This document shows positions 5,716 to 12,405 of a DNA stretch of 12,405 nt, piece by piece. The stretch is from an uncultured Clostridium sp. (lineage in GTDB: Bacteria > Bacillota > Clostridia > Lachnospirales > Lachnospiraceae), in the NCBI GenBank assembly GCA_900549235.1, contig URNT01000062.1:1-12405 (forward strand). The letters run 5' to 3'. The notes beneath the pieces were generated by a model. It worked only from the letters and a program-made list of their open reading frames with translations, did no database searches and was not told where the DNA came from. Numbering within the stretch: the stretch's first letter is position 1; each line of letters starts with the position of its first letter. The position numbers were made by a program, and so were the translations under genes.

Positions 5716-7257
5716 TTATTTCACCAGCAGGCTTGTACCGGTCATCTCAGCCGGCTTCTCCATGCCCATCAGCTCGATGAGAGTCGGGATAATGTCGCAC
5801 AGGGCGCCGCCTTCACGCAGCTTTACACCTGGTTCTGCATTTACAAGGATAAATGGAACCGGATTGGTGGTATGAGCGGTAAATGGCTCTCCTGTCTCAT
5901 AATCCACCAGCTGCTCTGCATTGCCGTGGTCTGCGCAGATAAACATTACACCGCCTGCCTCTTTTACCGCTTCTACTGCCCGTCCTACGCAGGCGTCTAC
6001 AGTCTCAATGGCCTTGATGGCTGCATCTTCTACTCCCGTATGTCCTACCATATCCGGGTTTGCGAAGTTTACGATCACAACGTCGTACTTGTCAGACTTG
6101 ATGGCCTCTACCAGCTTGTCGCATACGCCGTTTGCGCTCATCTCTGGCTTCAAGTCGTAGGTTGCAACCTCCTTCGGAGAAGGAACCAGGATACGGTCCT
6201 CGCCCTCATTTGGTTCCTCTACGCCGCCATTAAAGAAGAAGGTAACGTGTGCGTACTTCTCTGTCTCGGCAATCCTTACCTGAGTCTTTCCATGGGCAGC
6301 CAGGAACTCGCCGAAGGTATTGGTGATGCTTTCTTTCTTAAATGCCACCAGCTTATTGACAATGGTTTCGTCATAATCAGTAAAGCATACATATACAAGA
6401 TCCAGCTTCTTCTCTCTCTCAAAGCCGTCAAATGCATCATCACAGAAGGCATGTGTGATCTCTCGCGCCCGGTCAGGACGGAAGTTGTAGAAGATCACAG
6501 AATCACCGTCGCCAATCACAGCAACTGGCTTTCCATCCTTTACAACTGCAAATGGAACCACAAATTCATCTGCTTTTCCGTCATCATAAGATGCCTGGAT
6601 TCCGGCTGGAGCGCTCTCTGCCATCTTTCCCTCGCCCTTTGTCAGCATCCTGTATGCCTGCTCTACACGATCCCATCTCTTATCGCGGTCCATGGCGTAG
6701 AAGCGTCCTGCCACAGAAGCCACCTGGCCTACGCCAAGCTCTGCCATCTTTGCCTCCAACTCCTCTACAAAGCCCTTGCCGGACTCAGGAGGTGTGTCAC
6801 GTCCGTCCAGGAAGCAATGTACATACACCTTTTTAAGGCCATTTCTCTTAGCCAGCTCTAACAGGCCGTAGATATGGGTAATGTGGCTGTGTACGCCGCC
6901 GTCAGATACAAGGCCGAATAAATGAAGGGCGGAATCATTTTTCTTGCAGTTTTCCACTGCGGTTAAAAACTCAGGCACCTCAAAAAAATCCCCATCCTGA
7001 ATGGATTTGGTGATCCTGGTCAGCTCCTGATATACCACCCGGCCTGCGCCCATGTTCAGATGTCCTACCTCGGAATTTCCCATCTGTCCCTCGGGAAGTC
7101 CTACGGACATACCGCTGGCATTTCCCTTGACAAAGGGGCACTGGCTCATCAGCTGGTCCATAACCGGAGTCTTTCCCTCGCATACTGCGTTGTGCTCACA
7201 GTTATTGTTCAGCCCGTAGCCGTCAAGGATCATTAATACAGTTGGTTTCTTGCTCAT
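5716..7257 (-). CDS. gpmI: 2,3-bisphosphoglycerate-independent phosphoglycerate mutase
   Basis: This 513-residue, two-manganese enzyme interconverts 3- and 2-phosphoglycerate in glycolysis. It belongs to the alkaline phosphatase superfamily. D12 (LMILDGYG) and the phosphoserine S62 (GQMGNSEVGHLN) are in their canonical places, with H123 in SDGGVHSH. The second half supplies D402 and H406 (NPDMVGHTG), D443 and H444 (CADHGNAEQL) and H462 (AHTTNPVPF). The length is exactly that of the Bacillus-type enzyme and all catalytic residues are present. The ATG is supported by AAAGGAG about eight bases upstream. It is the last gene of the gap-pgk-tpiA-gpmI operon, 73 bases after tpiA with a hairpin between them, and ends at the bidirectional terminator. 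No enolase gene follows, unlike some Firmicutes operons. Confidence 0.97.
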   Translation of the reverse strand: MSKKPTVLMILDGYGLNNNCEHNAVCEGKTPVMDQLMSQCPFVKGNASGMSVGLPEGQMGNSEVGHLNMGAGRVVYQELTRITKSIQDGDFFEVPEFLTAVENCKKNDSALHLFGLVSDGGVHSHITHIYGLLELAKRNGLKKVYVHCFLDGRDTPPESGKGFVEELEAKMAELGVGQVASVAGRFYAMDRDKRWDRVEQAYRMLTKGEGKMAESAPAGIQASYDDGKADEFVVPFAVVKDGKPVAVIGDGDSVIFYNFRPDRAREITHAFCDDAFDGFEREKKLDLVYVCFTDYDETIVNKLVAFKKESITNTFGEFLAAHGKTQVRIAETEKYAHVTFFFNGGVEEPNEGEDRILVPSPKEVATYDLKPEMSANGVCDKLVEAIKSDKYDVVIVNFANPDMVGHTGVEDAAIKAIETVDACVGRAVEAVKEAGGVMFICADHGNAEQLVDYETGEPFTAHTTNPVPFILVNAEPGVKLREGGALCDIIPTLIELMGMEKPAEMTGTSLLVK

Positions 7258-7283
7258 ATCCTTATCTCCTTTAAGCTCAAATA

Positions 7284-7312
7284 CCCTGCCGCCTTCATTC
7301 CCGGCTGCAGGG
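7284..7312 (-). repeat. Hairpin between tpiA and gpmI
   Basis: CCCTGC and GCAGGG (7284-7289 with 7307-7312), plus an inner GCC/GGC after one mismatch, form a nine-pair stem. On the minus strand it is followed by TATTTGAG, too poor in T for a strong terminator. It may stabilise transcript ends or mark a processing site between the two cistrons. Confidence 0.45.
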
Positions 7313-7330
7313 CATCTGATCTGTTTATGG

Positions 7331-8083
7331 TTATTTGTTATAATTTACGATCTTACCAAAGTCTGGCTTTAAAGAAGCGCCGCCTACCAGACCGCCGTCG
7401 ATGTCAGCCTGGGCAAAGAGCTCCGGAGCAGATGCGGCAGATACAGAACCGCCGTACTGGATACGGATGGCTTCTGCAGTAGCCTCGTCGTAAATCTCGC
7501 CGATGCATACTCGGATAGCTGCGCATACTTCCTCGGCCTGCTCTGTGGTAGCAACCTTGCCTGTACCGATTGCCCAGATCGGCTCGTAAGCGATCACCGC
7601 TGTCTTAGCCTGATCGGCTGTTACATTTAAGAATGCAATCTTGATCTGCTGACGGATCCAGTCGATGGTAATGCCCTGTTCTCTCTGTGTCAGGGACTCA
7701 CCGCAGCAGATGATCGGGGTAATGCCATGCTCAAATGCCTTTAATACCTTCTTATTTACGGTCTCATCTGTCTCTGCGAAATACTCACGTCTCTCGGAGT
7801 GGCCGATGATCACATATTTAACGCCTGCATCTGTCAGCATGGCTGGAGAGATCTCGCCTGTGTAAGCGCCCTTCTCCTCAAAGTACATATTTTCCGCGCC
7901 GATGCAGATGTTGCTGCCCTTTGCAGCCTCCATAGCAGGAATAATGTCGATGGCTGGTACGCAGAATACTACGTCCACGTCCTCATTTTCTACTAATGGC
8001 TTTAACTCATTTACCAGAGCAACTGCCTCAGATGGAGTCATATTCATCTTCCAGTTGCCTGCGATGATCTTTCTTCTTGACAT
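7331..8083 (-). CDS. tpiA: Triosephosphate isomerase
   Basis: This 250-residue TIM-barrel enzyme interconverts dihydroxyacetone phosphate and glyceraldehyde 3-phosphate. The substrate-binding N10 and K12 lie in AGNWKMN, the electrophile H95 in IIGHSERRE, the base E167 in AYEPIWAIGTGK (with the flexible loop 6), and the phosphate grips in IQYGGSVS and DGGLVGGASL. Length and motif spacing match the bacterial family exactly. The ATG follows AAGGAG by about ten bases. It starts 24 bases after the pgk stop, so the two are surely co-transcribed and perhaps translationally linked. It should be a cytosolic homodimer. Nothing unusual is seen. Confidence 0.97.
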   Translation of the reverse strand: MSRRKIIAGNWKMNMTPSEAVALVNELKPLVENEDVDVVFCVPAIDIIPAMEAAKGSNICIGAENMYFEEKGAYTGEISPAMLTDAGVKYVIIGHSERREYFAETDETVNKKVLKAFEHGITPIICCGESLTQREQGITIDWIRQQIKIAFLNVTADQAKTAVIAYEPIWAIGTGKVATTEQAEEVCAAIRVCIGEIYDEATAEAIRIQYGGSVSAASAPELFAQADIDGGLVGGASLKPDFGKIVNYNK

Positions 8084-8107
8084 AACCTGTATCTCCTTCG
8101 ATTTGTC

Positions 8108-9322
8108 TTATTTGTTGTCAGCTGCAGCTACGCCTGGAAGCTCCTTACCCTCTAAGAATTCCAGAGAAGCGCCGCCGCCGGTGGAGATATGGGTCATCTT
8201 ATCAGCAAAGCCCAGTCTCTTAACTGCGTTTACAGAATCGCCGCCGCCGATTACAGTGGTAGCGTCAGACAGCTCAGCAACTGCGCGGCATACCTCTAAG
8301 GTTCCCTCAGCGAAGTTGGAGAACTCGAATACGCCCATCGGTCCGTTCCATACAACGGTCTTTGCGCCCTGAAGAGCTTCTTTGTAAAGAGCGATGGTCT
8401 TCGGTCCAATATCAAAGCCGGACCAGCCAGCGTCGATGACCTCAACTACCTTGTGCTCTGTATCGTTGGAGAATTCCTTACCCTCTACGTGGTCAACAGG
8501 AAGCAGCAACTTCACGCCCTTCTCCTCTGCCTTCTTGATCATCTCCAGAGCGTAATCCAGCTTGTCCTCCTCGCATAAGGAGTTGCCGATCTCCTGGCCC
8601 TGTGCCTTTGCAAAGGTGTAAGCCATACCGCCGCCGATGATCAGGGTGTCTACCTTATCTAACAGGTTGTTGATTACGTTGATCTTATCAGAAACCTTAG
8701 CGCCGCCCAGGATTGCTACGAATGGACGAACTGGGTTCTCAACTGCCTGGCCTAAGAACTTGATCTCTTTTTCCATCAGGTAGCCCACTACATTTTCCTT
8801 GGTGTATCTGGTTACGCCTACGTTGGAGCAGTGCGCTCTGTGGGCAGTACCAAATGCATCGTTTACAAAAATGCCGTCGCACAGGTCAGCCAGCTCTTTT
8901 GCGTAGCCTTCTGTTGCTGCGTCGCCATCTTTGAACTTGGTCTCTTCGATTCTGTAACGTGTGTTCTGAAGCAGAAGAACCTCGCCGTCCTTTAATTCAG
9001 CTGCTACCTTCTTTGTCTCCTCACCGGTAACCTTTGGATCGTCTACGAACTTAACCTCTACGCCTAATCTCTCACTGAGAGCAGGAGCAACAGGAGCCAG
9101 GCTCATCTCAGGTACAGGCTCGCCCTTCGGCTTGCCTAAATGGGAGCAGAGGATCACTCTTGCGCCCTGGTCAAGGAGCTTTTTAATGGCTGGGATGGCG
9201 CCGTCAATACGGTTGTAGTTCTGAATCACGCCTTCCTTTAAAGGTACGTTAAAATCGCAGCGCACCAGAACCTTCTTGCCCTGTAAATCCTTTAAATCAT
9301 CGACTGTCTTCTTATTTAACAT
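8108..9322 (-). CDS. pgk: Phosphoglycerate kinase
   Basis: A 404-residue monomeric kinase that makes ATP from 1,3-bisphosphoglycerate. The N-domain carries RCDFNVPL (D23, N25) and the basic patch for the triose (NRIDGAIPA). The C-domain carries GGAKVSDKI, IGGGMAYTF, WNGPMGVFE, IGGGDSV and the closing HISTGGGASLEF for nucleotide binding. The ATG at 9320-9322 is preferred over an in-frame start 12 codons upstream. It gives the family's usual N-terminus (LNKKTVDDLKDLQGKKVLVR) and has a purine-rich AAAGGGG site before it, while the longer version adds a non-conserved hydrophobic leader. It lies about 100 bases after gap behind a GC-rich hairpin. Confidence 0.97.
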   Translation of the reverse strand: MLNKKTVDDLKDLQGKKVLVRCDFNVPLKEGVIQNYNRIDGAIPAIKKLLDQGARVILCSHLGKPKGEPVPEMSLAPVAPALSERLGVEVKFVDDPKVTGEETKKVAAELKDGEVLLLQNTRYRIEETKFKDGDAATEGYAKELADLCDGIFVNDAFGTAHRAHCSNVGVTRYTKENVVGYLMEKEIKFLGQAVENPVRPFVAILGGAKVSDKINVINNLLDKVDTLIIGGGMAYTFAKAQGQEIGNSLCEEDKLDYALEMIKKAEEKGVKLLLPVDHVEGKEFSNDTEHKVVEVIDAGWSGFDIGPKTIALYKEALQGAKTVVWNGPMGVFEFSNFAEGTLEVCRAVAELSDATTVIGGGDSVNAVKRLGFADKMTHISTGGGASLEFLEGKELPGVAAADNK

Positions 9323-9358
9323 AATTAAAAATCCCCTTTCATCCAGCAAAAATAACAA

Positions 9359-9385
9359 GGGGCCCGGCCCAAACGACCGGACCCC
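9359..9385 (-). terminator. GC-rich hairpin between gap and pgk, possible partial terminator
   Basis: On the minus strand GGGGTCCGG (9377-9385) pairs with CCGGGCCCC (9359-9367) over nine positions with one U-G pair and a 9-base loop. TTGTTATTTTT follows. The stem is strong but the T-run is interrupted, so it probably causes partial termination or protects the 3' end of a gap-only transcript. Confidence 0.5.
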
Positions 9386-9420
9386 TCATGAGTCTACTCA
9401 ATTCTGAAATTGTCTTAAGA

Positions 9421-10452
9421 TTAAGCCAGTTCAGCAAAGTATTTGATTGTTCTTACCATCTGGCTTGTGTAAGAATTCTCGTTGTCATACCATGAAACAA
9501 CCTGTACCTCGTACAGATCCTCAGCGATCTGAGCTACCATGGTCTGTGTAGCGTCGAACAGAGAACCGAACTTCATGCCGATTACGTCAGAAGATACGAT
9601 CTGATCCTCTGTGTAGCCGAAGGATGCGGAAGCAGCAGCCTTCATAGCAGCGTTGATCTCTTCCTTTGTAACGCCAGCCTTCTTAACAACAGCAGTTAAG
9701 ATGGTAGTGGAGCCTGTTGGTACAGGAACACGCTGTGCGGAACCAATCAGCTTGCCGTTCAGCTCTGGGATAACCAGGCCGATTGCCTTAGCTGCGCCAG
9801 TGGAGTTAGGAACGATGTTAGCTGCGCCTGCGCGTGCTCTTCTTAAGTCGCCCTTTCTGTGTGGTCCGTCAAGGATCATCTGATCACCTGTGTAAGCGTG
9901 GATGGTGCTCATGATACCGCTCTGGATAGGAGCGTAGTCGTTCAGAGCCTTAGCCATAGGAGCTAAGCAGTTTGTTGTACAGGAAGCTGCGGAAATGATA
10001 GTATCCTCAGCTGTCAGTGTATTCTCATTTACGCTGAATACAATGGTCTTTAAGTCGTTGCCTGCTGGTGCGGAGATAACTACCTTCTTAGCGCCTGCAT
10101 CGATGTGAGCCTGAGCCTTGTCCTTGGAGCAGTAGAATCCGGTACACTCCAGAACTACGTCTACGCCAAGTTCGCCCCATGGAAGATCGGCAGCCTTTGG
10201 TTCCTTGTAGATGGTGATCTTCTTTCCGTCAACTGTGATGGAATCCTCACCAGCCTCTACGGTGTGCAGATTCTCGCCCATACGGCCAGCGTAGCCGCCC
10301 TGAGCTGTATCATACTTTAACAGATGAGCTAACATCTTAGGATCAGTTAAATCGTTGATAGCTACTACATCATAACCCTCTGCTCCGAACATCTGACGGA
10401 ATGCCAGACGTCCAATACGTCCAAAACCATTAATTGCAACTTTTACTGCCAT
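9421..10452 (-). CDS. gap: NAD-type glyceraldehyde-3-phosphate dehydrogenase
   Basis: This 343-residue enzyme oxidises and phosphorylates glyceraldehyde 3-phosphate to 1,3-bisphosphoglycerate. The Rossmann glycine motif is INGFGRIGR (8-16). D34 in AINDLTD at the end of the second strand indicates NAD preference. The catalytic C158 lies in SAASCTTNCLAP and H185 in TIHAYTGDQ. The C-terminal WYDNENSYTSQMVRT is canonical. The ATG is supported by AGGAGG nine bases upstream. It is the first gene of the operon, preceded by a strong promoter and a 57-base leader. No cggR regulator gene precedes it, so control differs from the Bacillus subtilis arrangement. Confidence 0.97.
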   Translation of the reverse strand: MAVKVAINGFGRIGRLAFRQMFGAEGYDVVAINDLTDPKMLAHLLKYDTAQGGYAGRMGENLHTVEAGEDSITVDGKKITIYKEPKAADLPWGELGVDVVLECTGFYCSKDKAQAHIDAGAKKVVISAPAGNDLKTIVFSVNENTLTAEDTIISAASCTTNCLAPMAKALNDYAPIQSGIMSTIHAYTGDQMILDGPHRKGDLRRARAGAANIVPNSTGAAKAIGLVIPELNGKLIGSAQRVPVPTGSTTILTAVVKKAGVTKEEINAAMKAAASASFGYTEDQIVSSDVIGMKFGSLFDATQTMVAQIAEDLYEVQVVSWYDNENSYTSQMVRTIKYFAELA

Positions 10453-10488
10453 GATTCATTTCCTCCTAGTTTGTTAAAAATAATATTA

Positions 10489-10506
10489 TTGTTAAATAAT
10501 AATCAT
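10489..10506. promoter_or_regulatory. Rex-like operator candidate at the gap transcription start
   Basis: TTGTTAA-ATAA-TAATCAT matches the Clostridia Rex pattern TTGTTAA-n4-TTAACAA at 11 of 14 positions. It lies directly on the predicted start region, where a repressor would block initiation. A second TTGTTAA half-site occurs 18 bases away (10471-10477). The whole leader is AT-rich, so a chance match is possible. Rex senses the NADH/NAD ratio, which would suit a GAPDH operon. Confidence 0.25.
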
Positions 10507-10515
10507 TCTGCCTCT

Positions 10516-10544
10516 ATTGTAATCAATTTCTCTTAAAATGGCAA
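10516..10544 (-). promoter_or_regulatory. Promoter of the gap-pgk-tpiA-gpmI operon
   Basis: On the minus strand TTGCCA (10539-10544) and TACAAT (10516-10521) are 17 bases apart, each with one mismatch to the sigma-A consensus. Transcription should start near 10509, giving a leader of about 57 bases rich in A and T before the gap start. Confidence 0.8.
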
Positions 10545-10598
10545 GTCCTTTTTTTATTTTTTACCAGGTTTTGTATCTCTATTCATACATCTGGAGGA

Positions 10599-10627
10599 TT
10601 TACATTCTTATCCTTACTTATTATAAT
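10599..10627 (+). promoter_or_regulatory. Promoter of the HisJ-type phosphatase gene
   Basis: TTTACA (10599-10604) and a perfect TATAAT (10622-10627) are separated by 17 bases. The start of transcription would be near 10634, after the upstream in-frame GTG at 10632. This supports the ATG at 10668 as the start codon. Confidence 0.8.
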
Positions 10628-10667
10628 AGCTGTGATGAATATTTTCCTGTACAGAAAGGGGATCCTT

Positions 10668-11477
10668 ATGATATGTGACTGCCACCTCCACACCGAATTT
10701 TCTGGCGATTCGGATACGCCGGTACGGCTGCAGATTGAACGCGCCATCTCCCTTGGCATGAAGGAGATCTGTATTACGGACCACCACGACTACGACTCCG
10801 GGTTCTGCCAGGATGATTTTACCCTGGATATAGACCGATATATAAAAGTGATCCACCAGCTGCAGCATGAATACAGAGACCGGATCCGGATCAATACCGG
10901 AATTGAGCTGGGACTTCAGGCCCATTTAAGGGACTATCTTGGAGATTTTACGGCTGCCTGGCAGGATGAGTTTGATTTTGTCATCGGTTCCAGCCATTTC
11001 GTAGACAGAACCGATCCCTATTATCCTCCCTACTGGGAAAAAAACGGAACAAAAAAGGGCCTGGAACGGTTCTTTGAGGTGTCTTTGAACCGGGCCGGGA
11101 CCCTGTATCCTTTTTTTGATTCCTACGGACATCTGGATTATGCCATCCGCTATGCGCCGGATGGACAGCGGTCCTATTCTTATGAGGATTTTGAAACATG
11201 GATTGATCCCATCCTTCAGATCCTGATCCGTGAGGGAAAGGCCCTGGAATGCAACACCGGCGGCTTTAAATACGGCCTGCCGGAACCCAATCCCTGCCGG
11301 GCAGTCCTGAAGCGCTACCTGGCCCTGGGAGGTGAGCGGATCACTATCGGCTCTGACGCCCATACGCCGGAGATCGTCGGATATGATTTTGAGCGGTGCC
11401 GGGCCCTGCTTTTGGACTGCGGTTTCCGCTATTATACGATATACAGAAAGCACCGCCCCCTTATGCTGCCCTTATAG
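10668..11477 (+). CDS. hisJ: HisJ-type histidinol-phosphatase (PHP family)
   Basis: A 269-residue PHP-fold phosphoesterase, the type that dephosphorylates histidinol phosphate in histidine synthesis. It shows the four PHP metal-binding motifs: DCHLHTEFSGD (H6, H8, D15), ITDHHDYD (H39, H40), the glutamate of NTGIELGLQ (E80) with IGSSHF (H110), and the C-terminal IGSDAHTPE (D230, H232). GHLDYAIRY (H155) and NTGGFKYG are also typical. Length fits the 250-270 residue family. The ATG follows AAAGGGG and lies about 35 bases after the predicted start of transcription; an in-frame GTG 12 codons earlier would be untranscribed. No other his genes are in the window, so the substrate could be a different phosphate ester. 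Its last six bases overlap the convergent amidase gene. Confidence 0.85.
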   Translation: MICDCHLHTEFSGDSDTPVRLQIERAISLGMKEICITDHHDYDSGFCQDDFTLDIDRYIKVIHQLQHEYRDRIRINTGIELGLQAHLRDYLGDFTAAWQDEFDFVIGSSHFVDRTDPYYPPYWEKNGTKKGLERFFEVSLNRAGTLYPFFDSYGHLDYAIRYAPDGQRSYSYEDFETWIDPILQILIREGKALECNTGGFKYGLPEPNPCRAVLKRYLALGGERITIGSDAHTPEIVGYDFERCRALLLDCGFRYYTIYRKHRPLMLPL

Positions 11478-12260
11478 CTCCCTGATTGCCTGATCCACAT
11501 CCGACTTAAACTGCTTCCAGGCTTCTTCGTGTTCCACATAATATTTAGGACACTGCTTTCCATTAATGTCATAATGACGGAGCAGATCCCCGCTGTCCAG
11601 CTTCAGCTGACGGCACAGCCAGGCGGACAGGCGGACTGCGGAATCGTAGGAGGCCTCATTGAACTGGCCGCTGTCATCGGGATGGCAGACCTCGATGGAA
11701 ATAGTATCGTCATTGCGGGGGGCATTAGCATATGCGATTTCATCCACAGGGATGCACTGAATCACCTCTCCCTCCAGACCCACCACAAAATGACTGCTGG
11801 CCGAGGTTCCCCCTGCTTCTGGATCCTGATCCGCCAGGCTATCAAAGTAATCCCGGTTCTCGGCCGCTGTGGAGCCGGGATTTGCCACATAGTGGATCAC
11901 AATATTGTTCACCTGGCTGCGGCCTACATCCGGCCTTGAAAATATATTTTTCCTTATAAAATCCTGCTCCACCCAGTCAGGGACCTCCACCGCCTTTAAA
12001 TCTACGGTATTCAGCCGCTCCCAGCCCCAGAGGTAATATCCCCCTCCAAGTCCTGACATAACGCCTATTACCAGGGCCATAAATACGGCCGCCAGAGGGA
12101 AGCCCCCTCTCTCCCGCCGTTCCCGTCTCCTGGGAGCCGCCTGGCGGGGCGTGCCCTTTCTCCGGCTTCTGGGGATCTCCTTCTGTTTCCTTCTTCTGGG
12201 AACCGGTTCCCCTGGTATAGTATCCGAAAGGATTTCTTCTTTTGTATAATCTTCTTCCAT
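11472..12260 (-). CDS. Membrane-anchored N-acetylmuramoyl-L-alanine amidase (Amidase_2)
   Basis: A 262-residue protein. The first 52 residues are cytoplasmic, with four arginine/lysine-rich clusters (for example PRRRERRERG). One transmembrane helix follows at about 54-78 (FPLAAVFMALVIGVMSGLGG), then an outward-facing Amidase_2 domain from about 115 to the end. Zinc ligands are H123 (NIVIHYVANPG), H229 (LLRHYDINGK) and C237 (KQCPKYY). SSHFVVGLEGEVIQ and SIEVCHPDD match the T7-lysozyme/PGRP fold. Such enzymes cut the amide bond between muramic acid and the stem peptide in cell-wall turnover. The ATG at 12258-12260 is preferred: it follows AAAGG by nine bases and lies after the predicted transcription start, whereas an in-frame ATG 15 codons earlier overlaps the -10 box. 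It may be a sporulation or growth hydrolase; its stage of expression is not shown, but the promoter looks sigma-A-like. Confidence 0.87.
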   Translation of the reverse strand: MEEDYTKEEILSDTIPGEPVPRRRKQKEIPRSRRKGTPRQAAPRRRERRERGGFPLAAVFMALVIGVMSGLGGGYYLWGWERLNTVDLKAVEVPDWVEQDFIRKNIFSRPDVGRSQVNNIVIHYVANPGSTAAENRDYFDSLADQDPEAGGTSASSHFVVGLEGEVIQCIPVDEIAYANAPRNDDTISIEVCHPDDSGQFNEASYDSAVRLSAWLCRQLKLDSGDLLRHYDINGKQCPKYYVEHEEAWKQFKSDVDQAIREL

Positions 12261-12295
12261 ATGTAATAGCCTTTCTTTGAAATAAGGATAAATCC

Positions 12296-12324
12296 AATAT
12301 AGCATTATTTATAAAAAAAGACAA
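12296..12324 (-). promoter_or_regulatory. Promoter of the amidase gene
   Basis: On the minus strand TTGTCT (12319-12324) and TATATT (12296-12301) are 17 bases apart. The predicted start near 12289 leaves a leader of about 29 bases. This rules out the longer in-frame start at 12305. Confidence 0.7.
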
Positions 12325-12363
12325 TGTACACTTTTTTACACTTTCTTTAATAAAACTTTCAAA

Positions 12364-12401
12364 AGTAAATTCCACCGTCCGCTTATGCGGTGGAATTTAC
12401 T
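12364..12401. terminator. Perfect 14-bp hairpin at the window edge, probable terminator
   Basis: AGTAAATTCCACCG (12364-12377) pairs perfectly with 12388-12401 around a 10-base loop. On the minus strand it is followed by TTTT then GAAAG, so it may end a leftward gene lying beyond the window, just before the amidase promoter. The T-run is short. The plus-strand side is cut off by the window end. Confidence 0.5.
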
Positions 12402-12405
12402 CTCG

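Noticed and set aside
5710..6861. 383-codon plus-strand ORF
   Set aside because: It lies wholly antisense to gpmI, whose catalytic residues are all present, and has no ribosome site; it is a codon-bias shadow.
7902..8372. 156-codon plus-strand ORF across the tpiA/pgk junction
   Set aside because: It is antisense to two well-supported genes; shadow frame.
9320..9358. Longer pgk start 12 codons upstream
   Set aside because: The added residues are not typical of the family, and the downstream ATG has a ribosome site and the usual N-terminus.
10926..11453. 175-codon minus-strand ORF
   Set aside because: It is antisense to the HisJ-type gene, which carries all PHP motifs.
12258..12305. Longer amidase start 15 codons upstream
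   Set aside because: It lies upstream of the predicted transcription start and overlaps the -10 box.
1..12405. CRISPR array, tRNA or rRNA gene
   Set aside because: No regularly spaced direct repeats and no cloverleaf or rRNA-like sequence were seen by eye on either strand.

Overview
The window looks like a piece of a gut-type Clostridia chromosome, most likely Lachnospiraceae. This is judged from strong AGGAGG ribosome sites, sigma-A promoters with 17-bp spacers, a gap-pgk-tpiA-gpmI glycolysis cluster and a terminase of the type common in that family's prophages. No species can be named from the sequence alone.

The left third (1-4735, visibly more AT-rich) is a decayed prophage fragment transcribed leftwards. 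In transcription order it holds a broken HNH endonuclease gene (about 4665-4166), a 45-codon orphan ORF (4150-4013), a large terminase subunit (3905-2394) that appears to lack an internal segment, a three-gene cassette (2291-289), and the first 29 codons of what looks like an HK97-type portal gene (121-32). Phages normally place terL and portal next to each other. Here a self-contained operon sits between them, with its own consensus promoter and terminator: an XRE-type regulator, an ImmA/IrrE metallopeptidase and a PIN-like nuclease. The three cargo genes are open while the phage genes around them are damaged. It is therefore the best candidate here for an accessory toxin-antitoxin-like or phage-defence system.

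Between the prophage remnant and the core genes (about 4719-4920) lies a structured non-coding segment with nested perfect inverted repeats. It may be a dispersed repeat or an RNA. A maltose O-acetyltransferase-type gene follows (5006-5635, + strand). It converges on the glycolysis genes through a bidirectional terminator.

The centre (10452-5716, - strand) is a compact glycolytic operon: GAPDH, phosphoglycerate kinase, triosephosphate isomerase and cofactor-independent phosphoglycerate mutase. Together these convert dihydroxyacetone phosphate and glyceraldehyde 3-phosphate to 2-phosphoglycerate. It is driven by a near-consensus promoter with a possible Rex-like operator at the start site. Hairpins between gap and pgk and between tpiA and gpmI may set relative transcript levels. 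No cggR or eno is present in the window.

The right end carries a divergent HisJ-type PHP phosphatase gene (+) that overlaps tail-to-tail with a membrane-anchored N-acetylmuramoyl-L-alanine amidase gene (-). The latter has its own promoter and is preceded by a long perfect hairpin at the window edge.
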